NCBI GenBank assembly: GCA_964036045.1
Contig: OZ038386.1
Coordinates: 12,424,113 to 12,488,112, forward strand
Length of the DNA stretch: 64,000 nt
Direction of reading: 5' to 3'
Source: Eutreptiella sp. 'Long Island Sound 2002'
Lineage: Eukaryota; Euglenozoa; Euglenophyceae; Eutreptiales; Eutreptiaceae
Position 1 is the stretch's first letter, and every line of letters starts with the position of its first letter. Shown piece after piece: positions 10,320-21,000 of this stretch. The notes beneath the pieces are model-generated. The model saw nothing but the letters and a program-made list of their open reading frames with translations. It ran no database searches and had not been told where the DNA came from. The translations under genes were made by a program, and so were the position numbers.

Positions 10320-11028
10320 GAAAAGATGTCCTTGAAGAATGCCCTAGATATTTTGATGAAATCCTGCAGGTTTTGAAGTTCAAAACCCAAACGAAAGCAG
10401 CAAGTAGAGCAAGAACAGGATGTGGATCGTATCAATGATTGGTTTTGGAATCCAGTGTAACACAGAAGGGCTGCAGATGGAGAATGCAGGTATAGACACA
10501 AAGATTCAATCACAAATGGATAATACAAAAGATTTTATATGAAAATTGGACTGACTATGGCCTCCAAGATAGCATCAGGCACTTCATGTGCACTCCTTTG
10601 GGTGAAATGGTGCTGGTTAGGAATGTGGGGCATAGATGTCAGGCCAACACAGAAAATGACTTGGCCAAGCAACTGAATTCAGAATCAGTTGAAATGTAGA
10701 ACCACAATAAGTGGTAGAAACAATTTAGTATAGGGGTCTTGGGGTGGGAGACCACTAGGCTTAACCTTCAAGGCCTAAAGCATCAAATGCCTATTTTATT
10801 TCGGTATATCCTGCATGAAGGAAGGTACCTCCGCTCAGTTGAGTGGTAGGGGTGAACTTCATGGGGGGCTAGGGTTACAACCCTAGTAACTTTGAGAAAT
10901 TGTACCAAAAGCTTCAAAAGAGTGATAAAAATACTTAAGTTAGTCTTAGCATCAACAAAAGGGTTTTAAGGGGGGCTTGGCCTGGATCAAGCCCTCCAAG
11001 AAAGACATGGCAGTGACTTTTTCTCACT
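10320..11028 (-). repeat. 3' LTR of A2
   Basis: On the minus strand it begins AGTGAGAAAAAGTCACTGCC after the polypurine tract CCAGGGGGG (11029-11037) and ends CATCTTTTC. It is the same length as the 5' LTR. Its end lies 18 bp from the ATG of host gene 1, so it could drive or disturb that gene. Confidence 0.88.
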
Positions 11029-11944
11029 CCCCCCTGGAGTACTAGTTAGCTAAGCTAGTAGGACCAAGGAAAAAGGCTCAAGTATTCCCAAAATTACCTC
11101 AGAAAATGCATTAAACTTACCAAAAGCATCCTCATCAGTTCATAGAAGCCTATCACACTGTAGGTACCCTCCAAAAACAGTGTAATGTAACGTGAATGAT
11201 GTCCCTTTGCACCTATGATTTTGTGGGGCATTCTGCGGCCAAAACCGCATTTAGGCTACCGCACTGGATCTGAAACGGCCGCGGTGCCAAAAATGTGTTG
11301 TTCAAACATGAATTTTTGCAAAATCCATTGCTTGAATACAATTGGTTCCTTGGCACAAAAGTGTGGATGTGTCAGAACATTACAATGCTGTGGTTGAATC
11401 TAAAGATGCCTGCCAAAAGTTGTTTTAATATTGTTGTTCTGTTGTATTCGTGCTGCTCAGCTGTAGTGCAGATCGCTCCGGACATTTTCGGCTATTGACT
11501 GCTAAGTTTTGACACAACATTTCTGACTAATGCTTTGCAATTGCCTTCGTTTTGCCTTGCTTGCAAACACAACGTTGAACTGGTGAGAACTGTTGAGAAC
11601 TGAGGTCCCTGGGACTTGATTTGTGTTGCTGGTAAAGGTTTCGGAACAGTTGACAGTTGACGTGCTGTGCACTTGCTTGTGTTGTGCCTTCCTTGCCCGG
11701 TCTTGGCTCTGTGGGTTTACTATTTGCCTGATTTGTTGCAAAGCCTGTTCTGCAACCCTTGACTCTCCCTGAAAAGGGATCTCCTGTGGTGCAGAGGTAC
11801 CCATTCCAACGGTCAGGCTTTGTAGCTCATCTTTTGCAAATAGTCTCCAACTTGCAGGCACGGGCCCTTTGCACCGCACAATCCTCAAAAGAACTAGGCT
11901 CCACAAAGGGTTGCCATTGCTGCCAGCACAAGCACAGAACCATA

Positions 11945-12120
11945 ACACGCTGCAGCAACTTCTGCAAGGGCAGCAACTTCTGCAAGGGCAGCAATTTCTG
12001 CAAGGGCAGCATCTCCAGGGGCAGCAGCATTTTCTGCAGGGGCAGCAGGGGCAGCTGTTGCAGCAACTTCTGCAGGGGCAGCAGCAGCAGCAGATTCTGC
12101 AAGGCCAGCAGGGACAGTCA
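11945..12120. repeat. CAG/GGCAGCAACTTCTGCAA short tandem repeats
   Basis: About a dozen degenerate copies of a unit close to GGGCAGCAACTTCTGCAA, grading into pure CAG runs. All three frames are open on both strands simply because of the repeat; I see no gene. Confidence 0.8.
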
Positions 12121-12329
12121 CAATGTTTGATTGCTTAACTTGAGCTACTTCTCTGTTTCTTGATCAGTGATTATTTCTCAGCAAACCATTGCTGCACAGC
12201 AACCCACTGCACATTGTGCCAAGTTTGCTGACACCAGAGGCATGGAGCGCACTGCATGTTTTTTTGTGTTCCTCCATCCATTAGCTGTTGCTGAAATGCA
12301 GCGACTTTGCAGCTGCAAGACTCATTTTG

Positions 12330-13115
12330 CATATTACGATTCGTTGATGGTAGTCAGAGTTACAGTTCAGCCAGTGGCCTCTTCTGAATTTGTAAGTTAA
12401 TTGATTACAGCTGTTTTTGAACCATCTGCTGAAGGTACAACACACAGCGGTGACAATTTTTCTGTTGCTTCACCAGTGAATATTTATCAGCAACCCGCTG
12501 AAGTGCAACAACCCACTGCGTGCTTGGCAAGGATTGATGGCAGCACAGGCATTTCCTGCATCAATTAGTTGTTGCTGCCATGCTGACATACAGCGAGCGA
12601 TTTTGCATGTGCGAGACTCATTTTGCATATTACGATTACGCAACCCTGTGAAGTGCAACAGCCCATTGCATGCTTGGCAAGGATTGATGGCAGCACAGGC
12701 ATTTCCTGCATCCATTAGTTGTTGCTGTTATGCTGACATGCAGTGGTTTTGCATGTGCAAGACTCATTTTGCATATTACGATTCGTTGATGGTAGTTAGG
12801 CGGTACGGTGCAGCCAGTTGTCTGCTGTGCATATGTCAGTAAACTGATTGCTGCTTTTTTTGACCCTCAACTGAAGGTAAAGCACACAGCAATGATTTGA
12901 AGTTCGAATGTGCATCGTGCAGCTGTGCAGATTGCTGTGCAGCTCTGCAGCTGTGTAGGTGGTACGGTGCAGCCAGTTGTCTGCTCTGCATATGTCAGTA
13001 AACTGATTACAGCTGTTCTTGAACCCTGAACTGAAGGTACAGCACACAGCAATAATTTGAAGCTCGAATGTGCATCGTGCAGCTGTGCAGATTGCTGTGC
13101 AGCTCTGCAGATGTG
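12330..13115. repeat. Degenerate long tandem repeats in insertion E
   Basis: Blocks containing GCAAGACTCATTTTGCATATTACG and GGCAAGGATTGATGGCAGC recur with a period near 150 bp (12522 and 12672). A further block (CAGCCAGTTGTCTGC ... CAGCTCTGCAG) recurs at 12811-12950 and 12971-13110. No coding signal is visible. Confidence 0.75.
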
Positions 13116-13811
13116 CAGAATATCTTTTGTGCTGCCAATGGTGTATGTTTGTCAACCAATGTTTGCACTTTTGGAGGTGGTAGGATAGCACAGACACTGT
13201 GTCCACTGTTGCCTCTGTTGTTTGTGCACGTTGTGTTGAGTTTGCAACATTTGAAGTAATAAAACGCATGCGAGGCAGAGACTGCAAGAAAATCAGTTTT
13301 GGTCAGAGTTTAGGGCGGCGTACAAGGTTGACGACAGTTGGTAGGTGCAGTGATCGGTTGCTAGACATTGCATGAAGCAAATGATTGGGCATTTGTATGA
13401 TTTTTTTGGTGAAATGTTTGTTATGAAAAGTTGGGGTATTGACGAGCATATCACATTATAACTGCATGGTGCAAGACAAAAAACACAAGGACAATGTGAA
13501 TCGTGTGTAGATCAGGGTCAATCTATGTTGTCTACATACATTGCAATGGTTTCCATTTTGTATTGTGTTGGACAAGTAAGTATTTCATTTCTCCACACAA
13601 ATTGAGTTTTTGTTTTGCCCGAAATATTGGATGTGCATGACATCTTGGCACTCAAAATGAGCCATGCGTCAACTTCTATTATGAATGATAGGCAAAAACC
13701 ACAAAATTTTCAAAACAAGCTTAATACACAACAAAGATGTGTCAATTTTGTCAACCATTTGGATAGAATCCGGGTTTTGGCCACTTTGTGCCCGGTAAAA
13801 TCAAAGGTGGA

Positions 13812-16199
13812 TGGGGCATTCCCCAAAAATGTCGCCGGCGTGCGACGAAAGCTTTTGGTAAAAGTTTCGGGGTAGTGGCGTTTGAACCCAGGACTCCATC
13901 TGTAGAGCACATTTGCTTGACCACTAGGGTACAGTCGACCGCTCTGATGCGGACGGCGATCGCTGTATAAACAGCGTTTTAGTACACGTCCTGACCAAGG
14001 GCCAGGGCGGAGCAATACTCCCAATGGAGGACACAAATCTCCAGCAGCTGAAAAAAATAGAAAATGTAACCAACAGGGAGTGATTCCTGCGGTTTAGCGA
14101 GAGGGGTAGCGATTTAGCAAGTCAAATCGCTAAAAATTGACGAAATCACGCGAGAAATCGTCATTTTTACACATAACTCAAAGTCGCAGACAAGCGCAAA
14201 GGAAGCAGACTTCAAAAACAAGGTTGCGCAAGCGTAAACGGCTTTTGAAAGAGTAGGTATGAGCCGTAGTTTTTAAAGTTCTAAAGGAAGTTTTTGCACA
14301 GTTGCATCAAAATTTTTATAAACTTTAGAGAAAAGTATTCAAATTCAACCCACACCACAGAGCAGGTGGACAACCCTCCTCTCAGGCATGCCAGTGTTAT
14401 CTCACAGGCACGCATTGTTTGTGTTGGTTGCTTCGTCAAAACGTTAGGGTTGTCAACGCTGTGTCCGTTGGGGGTTCGGGCGCTCATCTCTTTTGCTCTG
14501 CACAGGTCAAAACAGGAATGAAAGGTATGTGATGCGAATGGAGCGCGCAGCGCGCACGTAGGATTAAAATATGCGCTGTGCTCGCGATGCATGTGCCTAA
14601 TTGAGACATTCACACGCTGTGACGCTTTCCCTGTACCCCAATTCATCCTTGTTTTCTCTTCACAGGTAAGAAAAGAAAGTGTTTGTTCGTGTGTAGCCGT
14701 AGCGTTAAAGTAGGGTTGCTTAAAACGCTTAGGCTTGTTTATAACTTGCAATAGGGTTGTTTTGCGTTCGCTTCACTTCGGCATTCACACGATGCATGGT
14801 GAGTAAGGTAGGTAAGCCCAGGAGGAGCTCACCTCCTGGTTGAGTCAATTGTGGTTATGGTTCCGCCTCCCTTCCCTGCATGCGTGCACACGATGCATTA
14901 AAGAGTAAGCCACGCGAAATGCGCACCGTAAACCTTGTTTAGGTTGCCCAGGGGCTCCTCGGTACGTTCTTTAAGAGAACCTGAGGAGTCTCCTAACGCT
15001 TCCTTGCTTGACAGGGTGTGTTTGAGGACAGTGGATTATAGCTCACACGGAGAAGCGTATAATACGTGGAGTGTGGCTTGGCTCCTCAGCCGCAAACACC
15101 CCTTCATTGGCCTCTGTGGTACAGGTGGGAGAGGTTCAGGGTGATTGGTGCACGCAGCAGCTGCCTTCGACGGTTATCCCATTTTTCTGCCCCAGCTAAA
15201 CAGGGGCGCTGATCACACAATCAATTGACTGTGCCTCAGCCAGGAGTGGCGAGGGCAGTTCGACTCCATCGACATCCGCGCTGTGCACACAACGAGAGCA
15301 CCCCTTCCCTCCAAGCCCTAGCAGGGAAACGTGTTGTGACGTCCCTGTCAGGCCACAGTTGCTCAGCAGCGCTGTGTTCTCTTGTCCTCTTCACAGGAGG
15401 GTCATTAGGACCTGAGACCTCATTGACAGCAAGACCCAGTAGCGTGTGTAGGGGTTAGGGTCAGCAGGCCTGGCAGGAGTTGAGTGCAGGTGATGATTGC
15501 TCACACTGCCTTCGGAGGCCGGTGCTGGCGTTAGTGAGTGTAGTGTAGTGGTGTCTCCTGTCCTGCGTGCTTTTCCTCGTGGGCAGGGGAGTGCGTTAGC
15601 TTTTGGCCCTTCGCAAAAATGGACGTTTTGTATGCCCTTAGCACACTTGGCCACCCCTCCCCTCCAGTAGGTAGAGCTTTTGCCGTCTTCCCCCAAGGAT
15701 AGGCGCCAGCACAGAAACTGGGCGCCATAGAAGTGGTAATAGTACCTGATTAGGACCTTCGGTCCGACGTCAGCGAAGCCCGGTCTCCGGGAGCCACGCC
15801 GGGGAGAGAAGTGAGACACACACAGACATACGTAGCACACATAGGGGTATGGTAAACCCTGTAAGGAAGGGTAGAACCCCATGGGTCTGGACCAGGCAGG
15901 GGTCCTAACTGTGGGCTCGCTTGTCCCCAAGGAGGGAAGACACAACTTGCCTCATAACACCTTGCTTGTCATTCCCGCCCGGTGTAGTAAGCCACCGTTC
16001 TTCATTGGCTGCCCAGGGTCATTACATCAGGGCAGTCCCCATGCAACACATGGTCAATAAGGCATACACTCGCTGGGTGGCTGCAATCTTGATAAGCGGC
16101 CACCTGGCCCACGCTGGAAACAATAGGCATGGGTCAGCAGGGCACAGACAGGGTCAGTGCAGTGCTCGGTACACCTGTCAGTAGACTGACACAGGGATA
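13812..16199 (-). other. 3' non-coding tail of A2
   Basis: Reading leftward from the integrase/chromodomain stop at 16200, this 2.4 kb matches the tails of A0 and A3. The hairpins recur: GGACCTTCGGTCC (15753-15765), the TATAAT stem (15031-15065), the CTCCTC/GAGGAG stem (about 14954-14990) and CCAGGAGG...CCTCCTGG (14818-14839). It also holds a tRNA-like segment at 13871-13940. No gene is seen. Confidence 0.65.
13871..13940 (-). other. tRNA-like sequence in A2 tail
   Basis: On the minus strand, CCCTAGTGGTCAAGC (A-box-like) is followed by GGGTTCAAACGCC (B-box-like). It is homologous to 5042-5107. Pairing is too poor for a functional tRNA. Confidence 0.4.
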
Positions 16200-17945
16200 T
16201 TAGTTTCGCTTTCTACGCTGGGACATAGTCTCAGCACGGGTTAGTAGCTGCCCCTCGTTGTTCTCAACGAGGTAGGTGCGGAAGATGGGGTTGATACTCC
16301 CGTCTGGTTGTATGAAGGCTGACATAGGTTCCCAGGTTGCCTCAGATAACCCATAGCCATCCCCCAGGGTTAGGAATTGCCAGCCCTGTTTATACTCGTG
16401 GCGAGCAATACCTGCAACCACGTAGTAACCATCGACTGCCATCTCATCGGCAGTCATCTCTTCGAGTTCGTCTGCCTCCTCTGGACTGGCAGCGTTCTCT
16501 AAGTCTATACGCTCCACCTCACTGTCGCTGAGGCGCCACTCATCCCAAGACAAATCGTCAGAGGAGTGATAGTGCCTCAACTGTTTAGGTGCACACAGCA
16601 CTTCACCACCTAGACGTGGACTGCACCTGACATGGATCCTGGATCCATCTATTCTGATGATACGATAGGGTCCAAAATAAGGGTCCTGTAGGCGGTTACG
16701 TGGCCAGGAGGGTAGGCGTGAATGGTGTACCAAAACAAGGTCACCAACCTTGAAGCTGGCAGGTCGCCGTAGGCGGTTCCGTCGGCTCAGCTCACGGTCA
16801 CGAATGTGTCTCAGGTTAGTCCCAGCCTGGTTAGCCAGAGACTGCTTGTGTTCCAGCCAATCTCCCACAGGGCTCTTGAAGTCCTCAGGAAAGGGGGTTT
16901 TGAAGAACCAAGCAGGGCGTCCTCCATGGAACAGTTCGTGGGGGGTGAAACCCGTAGAAGAGCTCTGCTGTGAGTTCATGGTCAGCACTGCCCAGGGCAC
17001 TAGGCGTACCCAGTCCGTGGTACGCTCCTGTTTCATCAGGATCCTTACGTTTTGCTCCACCAAACGGTTCTGTCTCTCAAAGAGAGGGTTAGACGTGGGT
17101 ATAGGGCACATCTGTGTTTACCCCAACGTTGAGGGCATTTAGCACTCGTTTGTACCACCCAGTGTCACTGCGGATGCGTACATCCTCGTCAGAGTGCACC
17201 TGCTTTGGTGCTCCATAGGATTCGAACCATTGTTCGACCAACATTTTCACAGTCTGCTCACCTGTGATTTTCTTGTTGCAAGGGAACACACATGTGAAGA
17301 AAGATAGGCCACAGGTGACCACTAGGCAACTATCATAGCCGCCGAAGCGTGGTAGGACGTGGATGAAATCCACGTAGAGAAGAGGGTTAGCACAATAGGG
17401 TATGGGTAAGCTGGAGATCAGGCCCCTATCCCTACTGTCGCTCTGCTTGCTGGCATGACAGCCACAAGCATCCACAGTGGTCTGCATACGCGACCTCAGT
17501 TCAGTCAGGGTTAGACTAGAGTAGAAACACTCACGGAAGAAGTCCACTGAGCGATTAGCGCCAGTGTGACCAGAACTGAGATGGGACCACTGTAGGCACC
17601 CATCCAGTCGTGCCTCAGGCACCACAATTCGGTCCTCGTAGAAGAGGTACTGATTGTTTTTATACCACTGGTGCCCGTCAATGACACGGGGTTCGAGACC
17701 AGTGCTGAGGGTCTGGAGAATTTCTTTATACTCTGACTGATAGTCGGTTAGACTCCAACCCTCCAGGATTCCAGCAGTGCGCATGGGGAGGTCAAGCTGG
17801 ACATCCATGCGCTGGAAAGCCTCTCTGGCGAGCGCCTCAGAGCTCTCACCTATAAGCGCATCGAAGTTGTTGCGCGATATATAGTCAGACAGTTCATTCT
17901 TGATTCCGGGGATATGATGCACGGTCAGCCTGAACTGGCTCAGGT
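16200..17945 (-). pseudogene. Integrase and chromodomain (A2), frameshifted
   Basis: This is the DNA integration enzyme of the element. The zinc-binding N-domain (HLSSGH...CGCHASK) lies at about 17450-17590. The catalytic core has Asp in YVDFIHVLPRF (about 17370), Asp in HSDEDV (about 17185) and Glu in NPLFERQNR (about 17080). The GPY/F module is DPYFGPYRIIRIDG (about 16650). The terminal chromodomain reads YYVVAGIARHEYKQG then ATWEPMSAF (about 16300-16430) and should bind histone marks. A frame change near 17100 separates the second Asp from Glu. The start at 17922 (MHHIPGIKNELSDYIS) is really the end of RNase H. Confidence 0.85.
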
Positions 17946-18434
17946 AAGTCCACCACCGCTTTAGCTTTGCTTTCTCTGGTGGTGGGCCATTCTAAAACGA
18001 CTTCACAGGTTCCTGGTCACACAACCAGACAATAGGGTTAGATCCCAGGAGTCAGGATTGTGACAAAAGCACCAACATACCGGCCAGGAGTTCCTGGTCA
18101 TAGGTGCTGTAATTGGAACGCGCTTGGTTCCATTTCCAATTCCAGTGTCCCAGTGGCACCAGTCGCCACTCACTGGTAGGATAGTCATGTTTCAACGAAC
18201 CATCACGGTTCAGTCCACTAGTACAAGAATGGCGGTGGGTTAGTTCAGCGGGGTGAAGCTCCTGCCATTGGTGGATAGTACCACCCCCCCCTACATCACT
18301 GGCATCAGTGATCAGGACTATCTTGCCCTCAGGGCGGGGTACTCGCAGGCAGTTGAAGGAGGCAATCTTCTTCTTCAACTCCTGGAAACACTCTTCTCCT
18401 CTGGCGGTCCACCTCCAGGGAGTAGCTTTCTTGA
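17946..18434 (-). pseudogene. RNase H (A2), frameshifted
   Basis: This domain degrades the RNA strand during reverse transcription. KIVLITDASDVGGGG holds the first catalytic Asp (about 18310). The sequence YSTYDQELLAGML supplies the Glu (about 18090). A frame change near 18060 and a short damaged stretch precede DYISRNN in the integrase frame. The order RT then RNase H, with no second RNase H-like copy, is the normal Ty3 arrangement. Confidence 0.8.
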
Positions 18435-19319
18435 TTAGGTCAGTGAGGGGGCAGAGGAGTAAGTAAAATTGTGGATGTGACGCCGATAGAGATTACAGGC
18501 GCCCACAAAACTCCTTACGTCGTGTAGACCTATCTTAGGGTCATCGGGACTCTGCATGTCCTGTCGGGGCTGCATCTTAGACGCGGCTGGTTTCCACCAA
18601 CCATACCCCACGTTGAAACCCAAATACTCCATCTCCTCTTTCATAAACTCACATTTTTCGAGTTTGATTCGGAGATGGTTTTCTTGACAGACAATGAAAA
18701 ATTTACGTAGGAGAAGGACATGGTCCTCTTGGGTATTAGTACCCAAACTCACGTCGTCGATGTGAGCCTCCATTTCTGCACCCCGAGAAATCAACTCCTG
18801 TACTACAGGCCTGCGCCTCAGTATGTACAAAATTTTGTTCATTAGCTCCTGCAAGAGCGCTGGGGCATTAGCCACCCCGAACGGCATAACCTTCCCCTTG
18901 AAGACACGACCCTTAGGGGTTATAAAAGCCAGCAGCTTCTGAGCTGCCGCGGTTAGGTCCACCTGCCAGAAACCAGAGCGTTTGTCCATTTTGGTCTTGT
19001 ACCTGCATTTGGCAATACGCTCCAGGGTATTTTCCATGTTAGGAATACTCCCTGAGTGGTTCTGGGGTTTCTTGTTGACCTCACCATAGTCTACAACCAG
19101 TCGTAGGGCAGTCAACCCTTGTTTGGCAACCAGGAAACAGGGACTGCAGTGATGGGGGTAGTCCCACTGCTTATATTCTTCAACGAGGCCAGCATCAATA
19201 CATTCCTGGATCTGGCGCTCGATTTCTTCAACCTGTTCCTGTGGAGCGGGATAGGGACGACACCTCACTCGCGTCTTTTCAAATTCGGGTTTCAGTTTCA
19301 GGTCCATCTGGACCAGTTT
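18435..19319 (-). pseudogene. Reverse transcriptase (A2)
   Basis: A 290-codon open stretch covers finger, palm and thumb: RLVVDYGEVNKK, KMDKRSGFWQVDLT, KVMPFGVANAPALLQELM, then the catalytic box EAHIDDVSLG at 18753-18764, YLGFNVGYGW and HDVRSFVGACNLY. The catalytic box is HIDD where nearly all reverse transcriptases have a Tyr or Phe before xDD; A3 has the same HIDD. The segment opens after a TAA at the linker (about 19321). It continues toward RNase H without a stop. Confidence 0.85.
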
Positions 19320-21000
19320 TTAACAAGAGAGGGGTGGCGGCAAGGCGCCGAACACCTCCTCATAGGTTATCATCAGTTTCTTCAGGCGGGGGTCAAGGTT
19401 AAGACTCTCGAGTTTCTGAAGGAAATCCTCCTCAGCATGGAGCTTGCTCTTTCCATGTTCTTTCTTGTTCTGCCAATCAGCAGTTTCGGCAGGCACAGAA
19501 CCATCGTCCCACTCAGGGGGACTTTGCTGCCCATAGTGCAGAGAATACACTAGCGGTATCTCAGGATCAGGCAGCGTATAGGAATCCTCGTCCTCCTCCG
19601 ACCGGATGGAGGATTTCCAGGTCTGTCTGAGGTATTGCAGCCGCTCTTGGCGCTCAATACCTTCGGCCTTCAGGTACAACAGCCGCCGGTGTTCCTGAGT
19701 GTCATGCTCAGACAATGGCATGTTATTAGCAGCAGGCCGCGGCAGAGCATCAGCACTCCGGGCCACGGGTTCACCTGTGTGCATAGGTTGCATGTGTAGC
19801 ACTGGCTTCCCAACAGGGGAAGCGGGTTCAGAGGTTGACTCTAGATCTACCTCCTCTAGCAACAGCTGGGCTAGGAAGGCACTGTGTTTTAGGTCAACAC
19901 AGCTGGGATCAACAGGAGGAATAGTGCTGGCGATCTCAGACAGTTGGTCGTCAGCATCCTCCTTTACAGCTGCAGGTTCCAGATAGTCATCGGGAGACTT
20001 ACACCCTGTAAGTGTGGCAGATAGGTGCTCAGGAGATCGATTCTTGAAATCAAAAAGGGTCAGGCCACGATTTTCGGCCATGACCTCTTTCAGTAGCACC
20101 TCGTCTAGGTCACACAGGGGTACAGGATTGAGAGATCCATCAACGATGGACAAGAAACTGGCCCACTCAGGGGCCTGCATAGCTGTGTCTCAGTCCTCAG
20201 GCACATAGATGGGGCCGTCGGGGAGTTGCACTCTTCCCACAGTCATTCAATCTAGCATACGGCGCCACCAAGCATGTTCACCAGAGCAACCCCAGTCAGG
20301 GGTGCACATGACAACCCTTCCTCCCTCATAAGCGATTTTGGTTAGAACCTTCGCGAGCAGGGAGAAGGGAGGGTTAGCATACGCTAGGCCCATTGCTTTC
20401 CAGAAGAAACGGAAAGCATTGTTCAATTGTTTCGAGCAGTACAACTGCATGATGTGCTGTTGTTGGCTCGCAAACAAATCCACCTGGATCTCATCCAGGT
20501 TTACCTGAAGGGCTGCCAGTCCATTTTCAACAACGTGACGGGCCAATTGGTAGTTTTCAGTACGATAGTTAGTCTTGGATGCGTAGTGCAGCCCAGACTC
20601 TTCTCGTCCTGACAGCTCCAAAGGTACGGAGAATAGCCCACTGCCAAAGTCGCAGTGCAAAGAATAGGGGCGCTGGAGAGACAGCATTTTTACCTGGGGG
20701 TTTCTTCGTAGGAAGTCGGTACCAATGACGATGTCAAAGGCGTCGGTGTCCAGCACTCTGCAGTGTTGGGTCACCGTTTCGTCGCCCAGGCATATAGTCA
20801 CATCGACCCCCCCCAAGGAATGGATGGTACGCCCATCCCCTACTCTTATGGCCACGGTCTTAGTTTTCTTGAAAGTCTTTAGCAGGCGCCGTGCCACTAT
20901 GGAAAGTGTTGCACCAGTGTCAAGCACCGCTCGAAGAAACTTGATCCCTGATTTTCACGAGGATCCAGAAAACCAAGTCCTCCTCTTTGGAGCCGCCCCC
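19320..21000 (-). pseudogene. Protease, Dam-like domain and linker (A2)
   Basis: The frame after the gag stop first reads EEDLVFWILVKIRD, then shifts into the aspartic protease VLDTGATLSIV (about 20910) and VIGTDFLRRN. Next comes a DIRS/Dam-like domain: IQVDLFASQQQH (about 20475), LAYANPPFSLLAKVL (about 20375) and CTPDWG (about 20290), then RVQLPDGPIYVPED and PEWASFLSIVDG. TGA codons at about 20247 and 20190 replace positions that are Arg in A3, consistent with CGA to TGA changes. A 250-residue acidic linker (19320-20100) leads to RT. Confidence 0.8.

Larger units (their letters stand above)
11234..13811. mobile_element. Insertion E, non-autonomous, 10-bp target duplication
   Basis: The sequence TGGGGCATTC occurs at both edges (11224-11233 and 13812-13821). 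The uninterrupted equivalent in A0 (reverse complement near 5150-5165) has it once, so 2578 bp were inserted here. The ends form a weak terminal inverted repeat: GCGGCCAAAACCGCATT at the left, GTGGCCAAAACCCGGATT as the reverse complement near the right end. No transposase is visible; the content is CAG-rich and tandem repeats. Length of the duplication and inverted ends fit a cut-and-paste DNA transposon derivative of Mutator-like type, but this is inference. Confidence 0.65.

Noticed and set aside
12470-13115. CRISPR-like array of repeats
   Set aside because: The repeats are long, degenerate, tandem and in eukaryotic DNA; no uniform repeats with unique spacers.
11759-13287. Open frames in CAG-rich insertion E (Gln/Leu/Ser-Cys repeats)
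   Set aside because: All frames on both strands are open because of the repeat unit; no domain or start context is visible.
14281-14751. 156-codon minus-strand open frame in the A2 tail
   Set aside because: It lies in the repeated 3' tail; the equivalent A0 stretch (4380-4736) has different broken frames, so it is chance.
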